This document shows positions 33,885 through 42,328 of a stretch of 64,000 bases of DNA, piece by piece; positions within the stretch are counted from its first letter, which is position 1, and each line of letters starts with the position of its first letter. The stretch is from contig JAJFGN010000085.1 in assembly GCA_021776115.1 (NCBI GenBank), forward strand, positions 17,890 through 81,889. The letters run 5' to 3'. Both the position numbers and the translations under genes were made by a program. The notes beneath the pieces are model-generated. The model searched no databases and was not told the origin of the DNA. It saw only the letters and a list, made by a program, of their open reading frames with translations. Source of the DNA: Kiloniellaceae bacterium (GTDB lineage: Bacteria > Pseudomonadota > Alphaproteobacteria > Kiloniellales > J153).

Positions 33885-35252
33885 ATGGCAGGCAAGTTGA
33901 CACTTAAGGAACTGAAGCAGGCCGTCGCCAGCGGCGAGATCGACACGGTGATCGCCGCGCAGATCGACATGCAGGGACGCCTAATGGGCAAGCGCTTCCA
34001 GGCGGAGTTCTTTATCGACAGCGCGTGGGAGGAAACCCATAGCTGCAACTATCTTCAGGCCACCGACATGGAGATGGCGACAGTCCAGGGCTACAAGGCG
34101 ACGTCTTGGGAGGCAGGTTACGGCGACTACGCCATGAAGCCCGACCTCTCCACCTTACGCCGGATACCCTGGCTGGAGGGCACGGCGCTAGTACTCTGCG
34201 ACCTGCTGGACCACCACACCCATGCGGAGGTGTCCCACTCCCCGCGCGCGGTGCTGAAAAAGCAGGTCGCGCGCCTAGAGGCTATGAAGATGAAAGCCTT
34301 CATGGCCTCGGAACTGGAGTTCTATCACTTCCGCGAAAGCTACGAGGACGCGCAAGATAAAGGCCACCGCGGCTTGACGCCGATCAGCGCCTACAACGAG
34401 GACTATCACATCTTCCAGACCACCAAGGAGGAAGATGTCATGCGCGCCATCCGCACCGGATTGCAGGGCGCGGACGTCCCGGTCGAGAATTCGAAGGGCG
34501 AGGCCGATGCGGGTCAGGCCGAAATCAACGTCCGCTACGCCGACGCGCTGACCATGGCCGACCACCACACGATCATCAAAAACGGTTGCAAGGAAATCGC
34601 CTGGTCCAAGGGCCGCGCGGTTAGCTTCATGGCCAAATGGAGCACCGACTTCGCGGGCAACTCATCGCACGTTCACCAGTCGCTTTGGAGCCTCGACGGA
34701 AAGCCGCTATTCCGCGACCCCGACGCCGAGCATGGCATGTCGAAACTGATGCGCCACTACCTCGCCGGGTTGCTGCATCACGCCAGCGAAATTACCTACT
34801 TCCTGGCGCCCAATATAAATTCCTACAAGAGGTTCGCGGCGGGCACCTTCGCGCCGACCAAGGCGATCTGGAGCATGGACAACCGCACCGCCGGCTACCG
34901 GATTTGCGGCGCCGGGACCAAGGCGGTGCGCGTGGAATGCCGGGTCGGGGGCGCCGACCTCAATCCCTATCTCGCGATGGCCGCGCTTCTGGCCGCCGGG
35001 ATCGACGGGATCGAGAAACAGCGCGAGCTTGAGCCCGCCTTTGTCGGCGATGCCTATAGCGACACCGGCGCGCGGGAGATCCCCACCACCCTGCGCGCGG
35101 CAACCCAGACCCTGGATGGCTCGGCCATGTTGCGCGCGGCCTTCGGCGACGAGGTGATCGACCACTACGTGCACGCCGCGACGTGGGAGCAGGCGGAATA
35201 CGACCGCCAGGTCACCGACTGGGAAGTCAAACGCGGCTTCGAACGGGCGTAG
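33885..35252 (+). CDS. Glutamine-synthetase-like ligase (possible gamma-glutamyl-amine synthetase)
   Basis: A 455-residue member of the glutamine synthetase superfamily. The C-terminal catalytic half carries the expected SELEFYHF, ADAGQAEINVRYADAL, GNSSHVHQSLWS and FAPTKAIWSMDNRTAGYRI segments (metal, glutamate and ATP sites). It lacks the adenylylation-site region of assimilatory GlnA and is closer to PuuA/GlnA4-type enzymes that join glutamate to an amine. Neighbours are an aldehyde dehydrogenase, an alcohol dehydrogenase and an amidohydrolase, which fits gamma-glutamylation of an amine before oxidation. ATG 33885 is chosen; an upstream in-frame start at 33714 would include the palindromic repeat. 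Confidence 0.85.
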   Translation: MAGKLTLKELKQAVASGEIDTVIAAQIDMQGRLMGKRFQAEFFIDSAWEETHSCNYLQATDMEMATVQGYKATSWEAGYGDYAMKPDLSTLRRIPWLEGTALVLCDLLDHHTHAEVSHSPRAVLKKQVARLEAMKMKAFMASELEFYHFRESYEDAQDKGHRGLTPISAYNEDYHIFQTTKEEDVMRAIRTGLQGADVPVENSKGEADAGQAEINVRYADALTMADHHTIIKNGCKEIAWSKGRAVSFMAKWSTDFAGNSSHVHQSLWSLDGKPLFRDPDAEHGMSKLMRHYLAGLLHHASEITYFLAPNINSYKRFAAGTFAPTKAIWSMDNRTAGYRICGAGTKAVRVECRVGGADLNPYLAMAALLAAGIDGIEKQRELEPAFVGDAYSDTGAREIPTTLRAATQTLDGSAMLRAAFGDEVIDHYVHAATWEQAEYDRQVTDWEVKRGFERA

Positions 35253-35318
35253 TCTAAGAATCCGGCTCAACATGAAGTGTTTTCCGTCGATGACTTGGCA
35301 CCATTCTTTCTCCCCAGA

Positions 35319-35401
35319 GTCATTGCCGGGCTTGACCCGGCAATCCATCGAGGTCCGTGTCTCGCTCATCGATGGGCCCTCGGGTCAAGCCCAAGGGTGA
35401 C
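35319..35401. repeat. Dispersed 83-base composite repeat, copy A
   Basis: The element starts GTCATTGCCGGGCTTGACCC and ends CGGGTCAAGCCCAAGGGTGAC. The same element in the opposite orientation lies at 51035-51118. Each end contains a palindrome of the CCGGGTCAAGCCCGG type. It sits between the glutamine-synthetase-like and aldehyde dehydrogenase genes. Confidence 0.85.
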
Positions 35402-35481
35402 AGGGGAAACGTAAGCGCGACTTCGCCTTGACCGGCGAGCCGTGGAGGACTTGGATAGTCCAGCAACCAAGGAAACTCATT

Positions 35482-36873
35482 ATGTCCGACACACTGAAAT
35501 GCATTTCACCGATTGACGGCAGCGTCTTTGTCGAGCGCCCGCTGGCCGGCGGGACCGCGATCGAGGCCGCCTTGGCCCGTGCGTGCGAGGCCCAAGCGGC
35601 ATGGCGGCATACACCGCTCGCCCAACGCCAAGCCCTGCTCACCAAGGCGGTCGATGCCTTCGTCGCCAAGAAGCCGGAAATCTCGGAGGAGATCACCCGG
35701 CAGATGGGCCGGCCGCTCGCCTACGCCCCCTTCGAGGTGGCTGGGTTCGAGGAGCGTGCGCGGCATATGATCGCCATCGCGCCCGAGGCGCTTGGCGACA
35801 TCGCGGTTGAACCCAAGGCGGGCTTCACCCGCTTCATCCGGCGCGATCCCTTGGGTGTCGTCTTCGTGGTCGCGCCCTGGAATTACCCTTTCCTGACCGC
35901 CGTGAATTCGGTCGTGCCGGCGCTTCTGGCGGGCAACGCGGTGATGCTGAAGCACTCGCACCAGACGCCCTTGTGCGCCGAGCGCTTTGCCGAGGCCTTC
36001 GCCGCCGCCGGCCTGCCCGAGGGCGTGTTCCAAGCCCTGCACATGAGCCATGACGCGACCGCGAAGCTGATCGCGCATGACGGCGTGGACTTCGTTTCCT
36101 TTACCGGCTCGGTTCCCGGCGGACATGCGGTGCAGGAAGCCGCTGCCCAGCGGTTTATCGGCGCCGGGCTGGAACTGGGCGGCAAGGACCCGGCCTACGT
36201 GCGTGCCGACGCCAAGCTGGACCACGCGATCGAGAACGTCGTCGACGGCGCCTTCTTCAATTCCGGGCAGTCTTGCTGCGGTATCGAGCGAGCCTATGTC
36301 GATGCCAAGGTCTATGACGAGTTCGTCGAAGGCACGGCAACCCTGGTGCGCAAGTACGTCCTGGGCAATCCGATGGAAGCCGGGACCACACTGGGCCCCA
36401 TGGTGCGTGCCTCCGCTGCCGAGTTTGTGCGCGGCCAAATTAGCGACGCCGCCGCCGCCGGAGCCAAGACACTGGTCGACCCCAAGGGGTTCCCCGCCGA
36501 TGCGGCGGGCACGCCCTACCTCGCGCCGCAGGTTCTGGTCGACGTCGATCACAGCATGCGGATCATGAAAGAGGAGAGCTTCGGGCCTGCGCTGGGCATC
36601 ATGAAGGTCGGCTCCGACGAGGAGGCGATTCGCCTGATGAACGACAGCGACTTCGGCCTAACCGCCTCGATTTGGACCACGGACGAGGAAGCCGCGCTTT
36701 CGATCGGCGACCGGGTCGAAACCGGCACCTGGTTCATGAACCGCTGCGACTACCTGGACCCGGCCCTGGCCTGGACCGGGGTCAAGGACTCCGGGCGCGG
36801 TTGCTCGCTGAGCCGGATCGGCTACGAGCAACTGACCCGGCCCAAATCCTTCCATCTGCGTACCGCCATCTAG
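35482..36873 (+). CDS. Aldehyde dehydrogenase family protein
   Basis: A 463-residue NAD(P)-dependent aldehyde dehydrogenase. The catalytic cysteine is Cys265 in FFNSGQSCCGIERAYV, and the general-base glutamate lies in LELGGKDPAYV. The cofactor-binding GSVPGGHAV segment is present. Length is slightly short of the roughly 480-500 residue average but complete. It probably oxidises the aldehyde formed by the adjacent alcohol dehydrogenase or an amine oxidase-like step. The ATG at 35482 follows AAGGAAAC at good spacing; an in-frame start at 35428 is less likely. It is 20 bases upstream of the alcohol dehydrogenase gene. Confidence 0.9.
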   Translation: MSDTLKCISPIDGSVFVERPLAGGTAIEAALARACEAQAAWRHTPLAQRQALLTKAVDAFVAKKPEISEEITRQMGRPLAYAPFEVAGFEERARHMIAIAPEALGDIAVEPKAGFTRFIRRDPLGVVFVVAPWNYPFLTAVNSVVPALLAGNAVMLKHSHQTPLCAERFAEAFAAAGLPEGVFQALHMSHDATAKLIAHDGVDFVSFTGSVPGGHAVQEAAAQRFIGAGLELGGKDPAYVRADAKLDHAIENVVDGAFFNSGQSCCGIERAYVDAKVYDEFVEGTATLVRKYVLGNPMEAGTTLGPMVRASAAEFVRGQISDAAAAGAKTLVDPKGFPADAAGTPYLAPQVLVDVDHSMRIMKEESFGPALGIMKVGSDEEAIRLMNDSDFGLTASIWTTDEEAALSIGDRVETGTWFMNRCDYLDPALAWTGVKDSGRGCSLSRIGYEQLTRPKSFHLRTAI

Positions 36874-36892
36874 CCTTAAGGATCATCATCCC

Positions 36893-38071
36893 ATGACCAT
36901 CGATCCCACAACCTTGCGCGGCACCTGGAGCTTTCCGACCCAGGTCCGCTTCGGCCCCGGCCGTATCGCGGAGTTGCCGCGCGCCTGCAGGAGCCTGGGC
37001 ATGGCCCGGCCCTTGCTGGTCACCGACCCCGGCCTGGCCAAGCTGCCCATGGTCAAGGACGCGCTCGCCGCCAATGAGGCGGACGGCCTGCCGACCGGCC
37101 TGTTCAGCGACGTGAAGCCGAACCCGGTCGGCCAGAACGTCGACGACGGTATCAAGGTCTATCGCGAGGGCGGCCACGACGGCGTCATCGCCTGGGGCGG
37201 CGGCAGCGGGCTGGACGCGGCCAAGGTCATCGCCTTCATGGCCGGTCAAACCAAGCCGATGTGGGATTTCGAGGATCGTGGCGACAACTGGAAAGCCGCC
37301 GACGCCGACGCGATCCCACCGATTCTGGCGGTGCCGACCACGGCGGGAACCGGCTCCGAGGTCGGACGCGCCGGGGTCATCCTGGACGAATCGGACCATA
37401 CCAAGAAGGTCATCTTCCACCCCAACATGCTGGCCGGCATCGTGATCTCCGACCCCGAGCTGACGCTGGGCCTGCCCGCGCACATTACCGCGGCGACCGG
37501 CATGGACGCGCTGGCCCACTGCCTCGAAGCCTACTGCGCGCCGGGCTATCACCCCATGGCCGAGGGTATCGCGGTCGAGGGCCTGCGCCTGGTCAAGGAC
37601 TGGCTGCCCACCGCGGTCAGCGACGGCCAGAATATCGAGGCGCGCGCCCATATGCTGGCGGCGGCCAGCATGGGCGCGACCGCGTTCCAAAAAGGCCTCG
37701 GCGCGATCCACGCGCTTAGCCACCCTGTCGGCGCGATTTACGACTCCCACCACGGCCTGACCAATGCTGTCTTCATGCCCTATGTCCTGGCCTTCAACCG
37801 GCCGGCGATCGAGGACAAGATGACCCGCCTTGCGGCCTGGCTGGAGCTGCCCCAGCCATCGTTCCAGGCCATCATGGATTGGGTGATCGCCCTGCGTAAG
37901 GAATTCAAGATTCCGCACACGATCAAAGATTTGGGCGTGAAGGATGACAGGCTGGACGAGCTATCCCGCATGGCCGCCGATGACCCGACGGCGCCCGGAA
38001 ACCCCATTCCCGTCGGCGTGCCCGAGTTGAAGGCCATGTACGTCGCGGCGCTCGAGGGCCGGGTCGGCTGA
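36893..38071 (+). CDS. Iron-containing alcohol dehydrogenase
   Basis: A 392-residue group III (iron-type) alcohol dehydrogenase. The NAD(P)-binding motif GGGSGLDAAKVIAFM and the metal-ligand histidines in DALAHCLEAYCAPGYHPMAEG, HALSHPVGAIYDSHHGLTNA are all present. It converts an alcohol to an aldehyde or the reverse, and most likely works with the aldehyde dehydrogenase immediately upstream. Its 3' end is convergent with the LysR gene, only 29 bases apart. Substrate is unknown; the pair could process an amino alcohol after gamma-glutamylation (inference). Confidence 0.9.
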   Translation: MTIDPTTLRGTWSFPTQVRFGPGRIAELPRACRSLGMARPLLVTDPGLAKLPMVKDALAANEADGLPTGLFSDVKPNPVGQNVDDGIKVYREGGHDGVIAWGGGSGLDAAKVIAFMAGQTKPMWDFEDRGDNWKAADADAIPPILAVPTTAGTGSEVGRAGVILDESDHTKKVIFHPNMLAGIVISDPELTLGLPAHITAATGMDALAHCLEAYCAPGYHPMAEGIAVEGLRLVKDWLPTAVSDGQNIEARAHMLAAASMGATAFQKGLGAIHALSHPVGAIYDSHHGLTNAVFMPYVLAFNRPAIEDKMTRLAAWLELPQPSFQAIMDWVIALRKEFKIPHTIKDLGVKDDRLDELSRMAADDPTAPGNPIPVGVPELKAMYVAALEGRVG

Positions 38072-38100
38072 CCGAGGAAAAATTTTAGGGCTTACGCGGT

Positions 38101-39036
38101 TCAGAGCCTGGCATCCGCGCCCGACTCGGTCGCCGCAACCTCGGCCAGAATCCAATCGCGGAAGGCCGCGATCTTGGGTTCCTCGGCACGCGCTTGCGGG
38201 CTGACGAGGTAATAGGAAAAGCCGCTCTCGTCACCGAGGCTGAGTTCGAAGGGCCGAATCAGGCGGCCCTGCTTCAGATCGTCCTGGACCAGGGCGCGGC
38301 TGGCCAAGGCCACGCCCTGACCCTCGATCGCCGCCTGGACCGCCATGCTCTCGATGTTGAAGCGCGAGCCCCGGTTCGGATCGATATCCTCGATCCCGGC
38401 CGCCAGTAACCACATGCGCCAGTTTGGCGCGGTTTCCTCCGCCGCGCCCCAATCCAGATGTAACAGCGTGTGGTGACGCAGATCCCCGGGCAAGCGCAAG
38501 GGACGTGGGCCCGCCATGAGGCGGGGGCTGCACACCGGGAAAAATTGCTCGTCAAACAAGAGATCGGCGCGCAGGCCGGGATAGCTGCCCCGGCCATAAC
38601 GAAGGGCGACGTCGACGTCGTCGCGCCGAAAGTCAGTCAGCTCGTCGTTGGCGTCGAGCCGTAGATCTAAGTCCGGGCAGGTCTGGCGAAAACTGTCCAA
38701 GCGGGGCACCAGCCACTTGGCCGCCAAAGAGGGCCCGGCGCTGACCGTCAGGACTCCGCTGTCGCTGTGGGCGCCCAAACGCGCGCTCGCCTCGACCAGC
38801 TTGGCGAAGCCCTCCCGCATGACTGGCAGGGCCGCCTGCGCGGCCTCGCTGAGGCGTAGCGCCCGGGTCAAGCGCTGGAACAGGACCACGCCCAGGTAAT
38901 CCTCCAAACCCTTGATCTGGTGGCTGACCGCCGCCGGGGTCACGCCGAGTTCCTCCGCCGCCTTGGTGAAGCTGAGGTGGCGGGCCGCGGCCTCAAAGGC
39001 GCGCAGGGCGTTAAGGGGCGGTAAATCCCGGAACAT
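38101..39036 (-). CDS. LysR family transcriptional regulator (GcvA-like)
   Basis: A 311-residue LysR-type regulator. The winged helix-turn-helix is at the N-terminus (LPPLNALRAFEAAARHLSFT, 4-23) followed by AAVSHQIKGLEDYLGVVLFQR, and a periplasmic-binding-like effector domain spans about 90-300. GcvA-type proteins often control amino-acid or glycine-related genes. It is convergent with the alcohol dehydrogenase and divergent from the DUF1127 gene. A perfect LysR box lies immediately upstream at 39056-39078, so autoregulation is likely and control of the divergent gene possible. ATG 39036 is chosen; an in-frame ATG at 39051 would nearly abut the box. Confidence 0.88.
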   Translation of the reverse strand: MFRDLPPLNALRAFEAAARHLSFTKAAEELGVTPAAVSHQIKGLEDYLGVVLFQRLTRALRLSEAAQAALPVMREGFAKLVEASARLGAHSDSGVLTVSAGPSLAAKWLVPRLDSFRQTCPDLDLRLDANDELTDFRRDDVDVALRYGRGSYPGLRADLLFDEQFFPVCSPRLMAGPRPLRLPGDLRHHTLLHLDWGAAEETAPNWRMWLLAAGIEDIDPNRGSRFNIESMAVQAAIEGQGVALASRALVQDDLKQGRLIRPFELSLGDESGFSYYLVSPQARAEEPKIAAFRDWILAEVAATESGADARL

Positions 39037-39055
39037 GATAAAATCATACAATACT

Positions 39056-39078
39056 TTATCTAATTTGTCTTGAGATAA
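39056..39078. promoter_or_regulatory. LysR-type regulator binding site (T-N11-A box)
   Basis: TTATCT (39056-39061), 11 bases, then AGATAA (39073-39078) make a perfect inverted repeat with the classical T-N11-A spacing. It lies between the divergent LysR and DUF1127 genes. Confidence 0.65.
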
Positions 39079-39151
39079 TTTCTCGTTTGTCGCGGGCTAA
39101 TTAAAGGGCCAAATTAAGGGCAATAGCCAACCTAGATGCGGAGTTCGGGCC

Positions 39152-39502
39152 ATGTACATTTTAGGATACCTACACTATCTGAGCCACCAACTCGGCTGGA
39201 AACAGAAGATCCCGACCGCGCACCGCAGTGGCGCGCAGGCCGCCGATCATGCCGCCGGACACGGCATCGGACAGGCCGTACGTCGGGCCCTGTCCGCCCT
39301 GCGCACATGGCGTCAACGCCAGGCCGCGATCCGTCAGCTCGATAGCCTGCCCGATGTGACCCTGCGCGACATCGGCCTGGATCGGGCTGAGATCCCGGCC
39401 ACGGTTGCGGCCTTGATAAGTGCGAAAATCTCGGGAAGAGATCTCGCCCGTCCTGGAGCCACGGCCCAAGCCAAGCCCCTCAAAACTGTCTGCTGCGGTT
39501 GA
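39152..39502 (+). CDS. DUF1127 (YjiS-like) protein
   Basis: A 116-residue small protein with the DUF1127 core at about residues 45-85: LRTWRQRQAAIRQLDSLPDV, then TLRDIGLDRAEI. Such Arg-rich proteins bind RNA or affect phosphate and sRNA stability in several alphaproteobacteria and are often stress-induced. The flanking C-terminal part is unconserved. It diverges from the LysR gene across the LysR box. Expression during starvation or stress is likely by analogy only. Confidence 0.78.
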   Translation: MYILGYLHYLSHQLGWKQKIPTAHRSGAQAADHAAGHGIGQAVRRALSALRTWRQRQAAIRQLDSLPDVTLRDIGLDRAEIPATVAALISAKISGRDLARPGATAQAKPLKTVCCG

Positions 39503-39746
39503 CGGGCGCCGCCAGCCGCGCCCGGCCGGTCTGCGGACCCGCCGGGCGTTAGGTAATAATATTTCGCGTTCGGCGTCTGGCGGATGGATCGGGGTGCGGC
39601 AACATCGCGTTAACCTAATTTCATGTCCTTTTTTCCAACTTAAACTGTTGTTATTGCTAATTGTTTACCTTCGTACCCATATTGATGAAGAAGGCCCGCT
39701 CGAGGCCTCTCGCATCAGGCTAGGTCATTTGGGACGAGGGAATGCC

Positions 39747-40793
39747 ATGCCGATCTTCACGCACCCGGAATTCGACGCCCACGAAGAAATCGTCTTTTGT
39801 CACGATCCAGTAAGCGGGCTGAAAGCCATCATCGCGATCCACAACACACGGCGCGGCCCGGCGGTCGGTGGCTGCCGTATGTGGCCCTACGCCAGCGAAG
39901 ACGAAGCGCTGACCGATGCCCTGCGCCTGTCGCGCGGCATGACCTTCAAATCGGCCCTGGCCGACCTGCCCTTCGGCGGCGGCAAGTCCGTGATCATCGG
40001 CGATTCGCACCGGGATAAGACGAAGCCGCAACTTCTCGCCATGGCCGGCTTCGTCGAGTCGCTGGGCGGACGCTACATCATCGCAGAGGATGTCGGCATC
40101 ACCCAGGACGACGCCGAGGTCATGCAGCGCCGGACCGCCCATGTCGCGGGCACCTGCGCGGGCGGCGCGGGCGACCCCTCGCCCTCCACGGCCTACGGCG
40201 TCTACATGGGAATTCGGGCCGCGGTCGCGCACCGCTTAGGCCAAGATTCGCTCAAGGGCATTCGGGTCGCGGTCCAAGGCCTAGGCCAGGTCGGTCTGCA
40301 CCTGTGTCGCTATCTCGCGGACGAGGGCGCGCGCCTGATCGTGACCGACATCGACCAGAACGCCATGGCCAAGGCCGAGGCCGAGTTCAGTGCCGAGGCC
40401 GTGGCGCCCGAGGCAATCTACGACACCCCGGCCGAAATCTTCGCGCCCTGCGCCTTGGGCGCGGTCATCAACGACGACACCCTGCCACGCCTAAGGGCGA
40501 GCATCGTCGCCGGCTCCGCCAACAATCAACTGGCCGAGGCCCGGCACGGCGCCGCGCTTGCCAAGCGCAATATCCTTTATGCGCCGGACTACGTCATCAA
40601 CGCCGGCGGGGTGATCAACATCTCTCACGAGGGCCCAGGGTACAGCAAGGAGGCGGCGGTCAAACACGTCGCCCGGATTCACGATACGCTGAGCGAAATA
40701 TTCCGCCGGGCCGACGCTGAAAATATCCCGACTTCCGAAGCCGCCGACGCCCTGGCGCTGGAACGGCTCAACAGCGTGCCCGTCGCCGCCTGA
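39747..40793 (+). CDS. Leucine dehydrogenase-type Glu/Leu/Phe/Val dehydrogenase
   Basis: A 348-residue NAD-dependent amino-acid dehydrogenase. The catalytic lysine Lys80 lies in DLPFGGGKSVIIG, the same position as in characterised leucine dehydrogenases, and the Rossmann motif is VAVQGLGQVGLHL (about 175-190). It reversibly deaminates leucine, valine, isoleucine or phenylalanine. ATG 39747 gives the correct N-terminus; an in-frame codon at 39420 overlaps the DUF1127 gene and is rejected. It is monocistronic and convergent with recA, with the inverted repeat at 40842 between them. Confidence 0.88.
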   Translation: MPIFTHPEFDAHEEIVFCHDPVSGLKAIIAIHNTRRGPAVGGCRMWPYASEDEALTDALRLSRGMTFKSALADLPFGGGKSVIIGDSHRDKTKPQLLAMAGFVESLGGRYIIAEDVGITQDDAEVMQRRTAHVAGTCAGGAGDPSPSTAYGVYMGIRAAVAHRLGQDSLKGIRVAVQGLGQVGLHLCRYLADEGARLIVTDIDQNAMAKAEAEFSAEAVAPEAIYDTPAEIFAPCALGAVINDDTLPRLRASIVAGSANNQLAEARHGAALAKRNILYAPDYVINAGGVINISHEGPGYSKEAAVKHVARIHDTLSEIFRRADAENIPTSEAADALALERLNSVPVAA

Positions 40794-40841
40794 GATCGCC
40801 GCCCGGCCTGCTCCCGCCAAGCGCGCGGCCAAATAAGCGAT

Positions 40842-40977
40842 TCACCACGAAGACGCAAAGACACGAAGCAAAAGAGAGACACCGCGAACGGAGCACCGAT
40901 TTAGATGTCATCGCCGGGTATGATAAGAAAAGCGATCCCTCTAAGCTTCGCGCTTCTTTGCGTCTTCGTGGCTTATT
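40842..40977. repeat. Dispersed imperfect inverted repeat (CACGAAGAC family), second copy
   Basis: The left end TCACCACGAAGACGCAAAGAC (40842-40861) and right end TCTTTGCGTCTTCGTGGCTTA (40957-40977) are complementary over about 17 bases around the shared CCACGAAGACGCAAAGA core. The element is related to the one at 13657-13736. Confidence 0.65.
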
Positions 40978-41004
40978 TTTTCCCTTGAAAATCGGCCCCA
41001 TGCA

Positions 41005-41035
41005 AACGGCCGGACCCTGATTGGGTCCAGCCGTT
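41005..41035 (-). terminator. Hairpin downstream of recA
   Basis: AACGGC-C-GGACCC, loop TGATT, GGGTCC-A-GCCGTT pairs over 12 bases with one mismatch. On the recA strand it is followed by TTTGC. It probably ends recA transcription. Confidence 0.6.
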
Positions 41036-41078
41036 GTCGTGTCCTCTGGATCAAGAGAGGCGTTGCGCGCGCGCCGCT

Positions 41079-42170
41079 TTAGCCTTCGGCCACCTCGGCG
41101 CCGTCGCCCGGAGTCCCCGGATCGTCTGGACCTTCGAGCATGGCGGCAGAAACCAGGCCGGCGTTTTCACGCACCTTGTGGTCGATGGCCGCGGCCATTT
41201 CAGGGTTGTCCTTGAGGAAATTCTTGGCGTTCTCGCGCCCCTGGCCAATGCGTTGGCCTTGGCAGGAGAACCAGGCGCCCGATTTCTCGACGATACCGGC
41301 CTGGACCCCGAGGTCGAGCAGTTCGCCCCTCTTGGAGATACCCTCGCCGTACATGATATCGAACTCGACCACGCGGAACGGCGGCGCCAGCTTATTCTTG
41401 ACCACCTTCACCTTGGTCTGGTTACCGACCACCATGTCACGGTCCTTGATCGCGCCGATCCGGCGGATGTCGAGGCGCACGGAGGAATAGAACTTGAGCG
41501 CGTTCCCGCCGCTCGTGGTCTCCGGATTGCCGAACATGACGCCGATCTTCATGCGCAGTTGGTTGATGAAAAGCACCATGGTGCGCGAACGCGAGATCGA
41601 GCTGGTCAATTTCCTGAGCGCCTGACTCATCAAGCGCGCCTGCAGGCCGGGCAATTGGTCGCCCATTTCGCCCTCGAGCTCAGCACGCGGCACCAGGGCG
41701 GCCACGGAGTCGATGACCAGAACGTCGATCGCGCCCGAGCGCACCAGGGTGTCGGCGATCTCCAGGCCCTGCTCACCGGTATCGGGCTGCGAGATCAGGA
41801 GCTCGCCCACATCCACGCCCAGCTTCACGGCATAGGTTGGGTCGAGCGCGTGCTCGGCATCGATAAAGGCGCAAGTGCCGCCGGTTTTCTGGGCCTCGGC
41901 AATGACGTGCAAGGCGAGCGTCGTCTTGCCCGAACTCTCCGGCCCATAAACCTCGACGACGCGGCCGCGTGGCAGGCCGCCGATGCCGAGCGCGATATCC
42001 AGGCCCAGCGAGCCGGTCGAGACGACCTCGGTCTCGACCACCTGATCCGCGCCCAAGCGCATGACCGAGCCCTTGCCGAAGGCGCGTTCGATCTGCCCGA
42101 GGGCCGCTTCCAAAGCCTTCTGTTTGTCCACTGAATCCCTCTCGACCAAGCGCAACGCGGTTTTCGACAT
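41079..42170 (-). CDS. recA: Recombinase A
   Basis: A 363-residue DNA strand-exchange ATPase and SOS co-protease. The Walker [11 protein letters not shown], the DNA-binding L1/L2 regions and the oligomerisation N-terminus ([20 protein letters not shown]) are all clear. The ATG at 42170 follows GGAAAGACACACC; an in-frame upstream start at 42284 lies in the promoter region. A LexA-like box is present at 42224-42238. It lies downstream of the cckA gene on the same strand but with its own promoter region. The C-terminal acidic tail is short ([17 protein letters not shown]). Confidence 0.98.
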   Translation of the reverse strand: MSKTALRLVERDSVDKQKALEAALGQIERAFGKGSVMRLGADQVVETEVVSTGSLGLDIALGIGGLPRGRVVEVYGPESSGKTTLALHVIAEAQKTGGTCAFIDAEHALDPTYAVKLGVDVGELLISQPDTGEQGLEIADTLVRSGAIDVLVIDSVAALVPRAELEGEMGDQLPGLQARLMSQALRKLTSSISRSRTMVLFINQLRMKIGVMFGNPETTSGGNALKFYSSVRLDIRRIGAIKDRDMVVGNQTKVKVVKNKLAPPFRVVEFDIMYGEGISKRGELLDLGVQAGIVEKSGAWFSCQGQRIGQGRENAKNFLKDNPEMAAAIDHKVRENAGLVSAAMLEGPDDPGTPGDGAEVAEG

Positions 42171-42223
42171 GGTGTGTCTTTCCTTATCCCATAGGGTGCG
42201 GGGGTCTGCAACGAGAGGCCAAT

Positions 42224-42238
42224 GTACCCATTTTGTTC
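42224..42238. promoter_or_regulatory. LexA (SOS) box of recA
   Basis: On the recA strand the sequence is GAAC-AAAATGG-GTAC, one base from the alphaproteobacterial LexA consensus GAAC-N7-GAAC, 54-68 bases upstream of the start codon. Confidence 0.6.
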
Positions 42239-42328
42239 CTGTCTTTTCAAGCAAAAAATGGAACGGAAAGAGAACGATCGCCATGCACGACGGGAAACGG
42301 CCTGGCCGCGCGCGCCGGGTGTCGGCCC

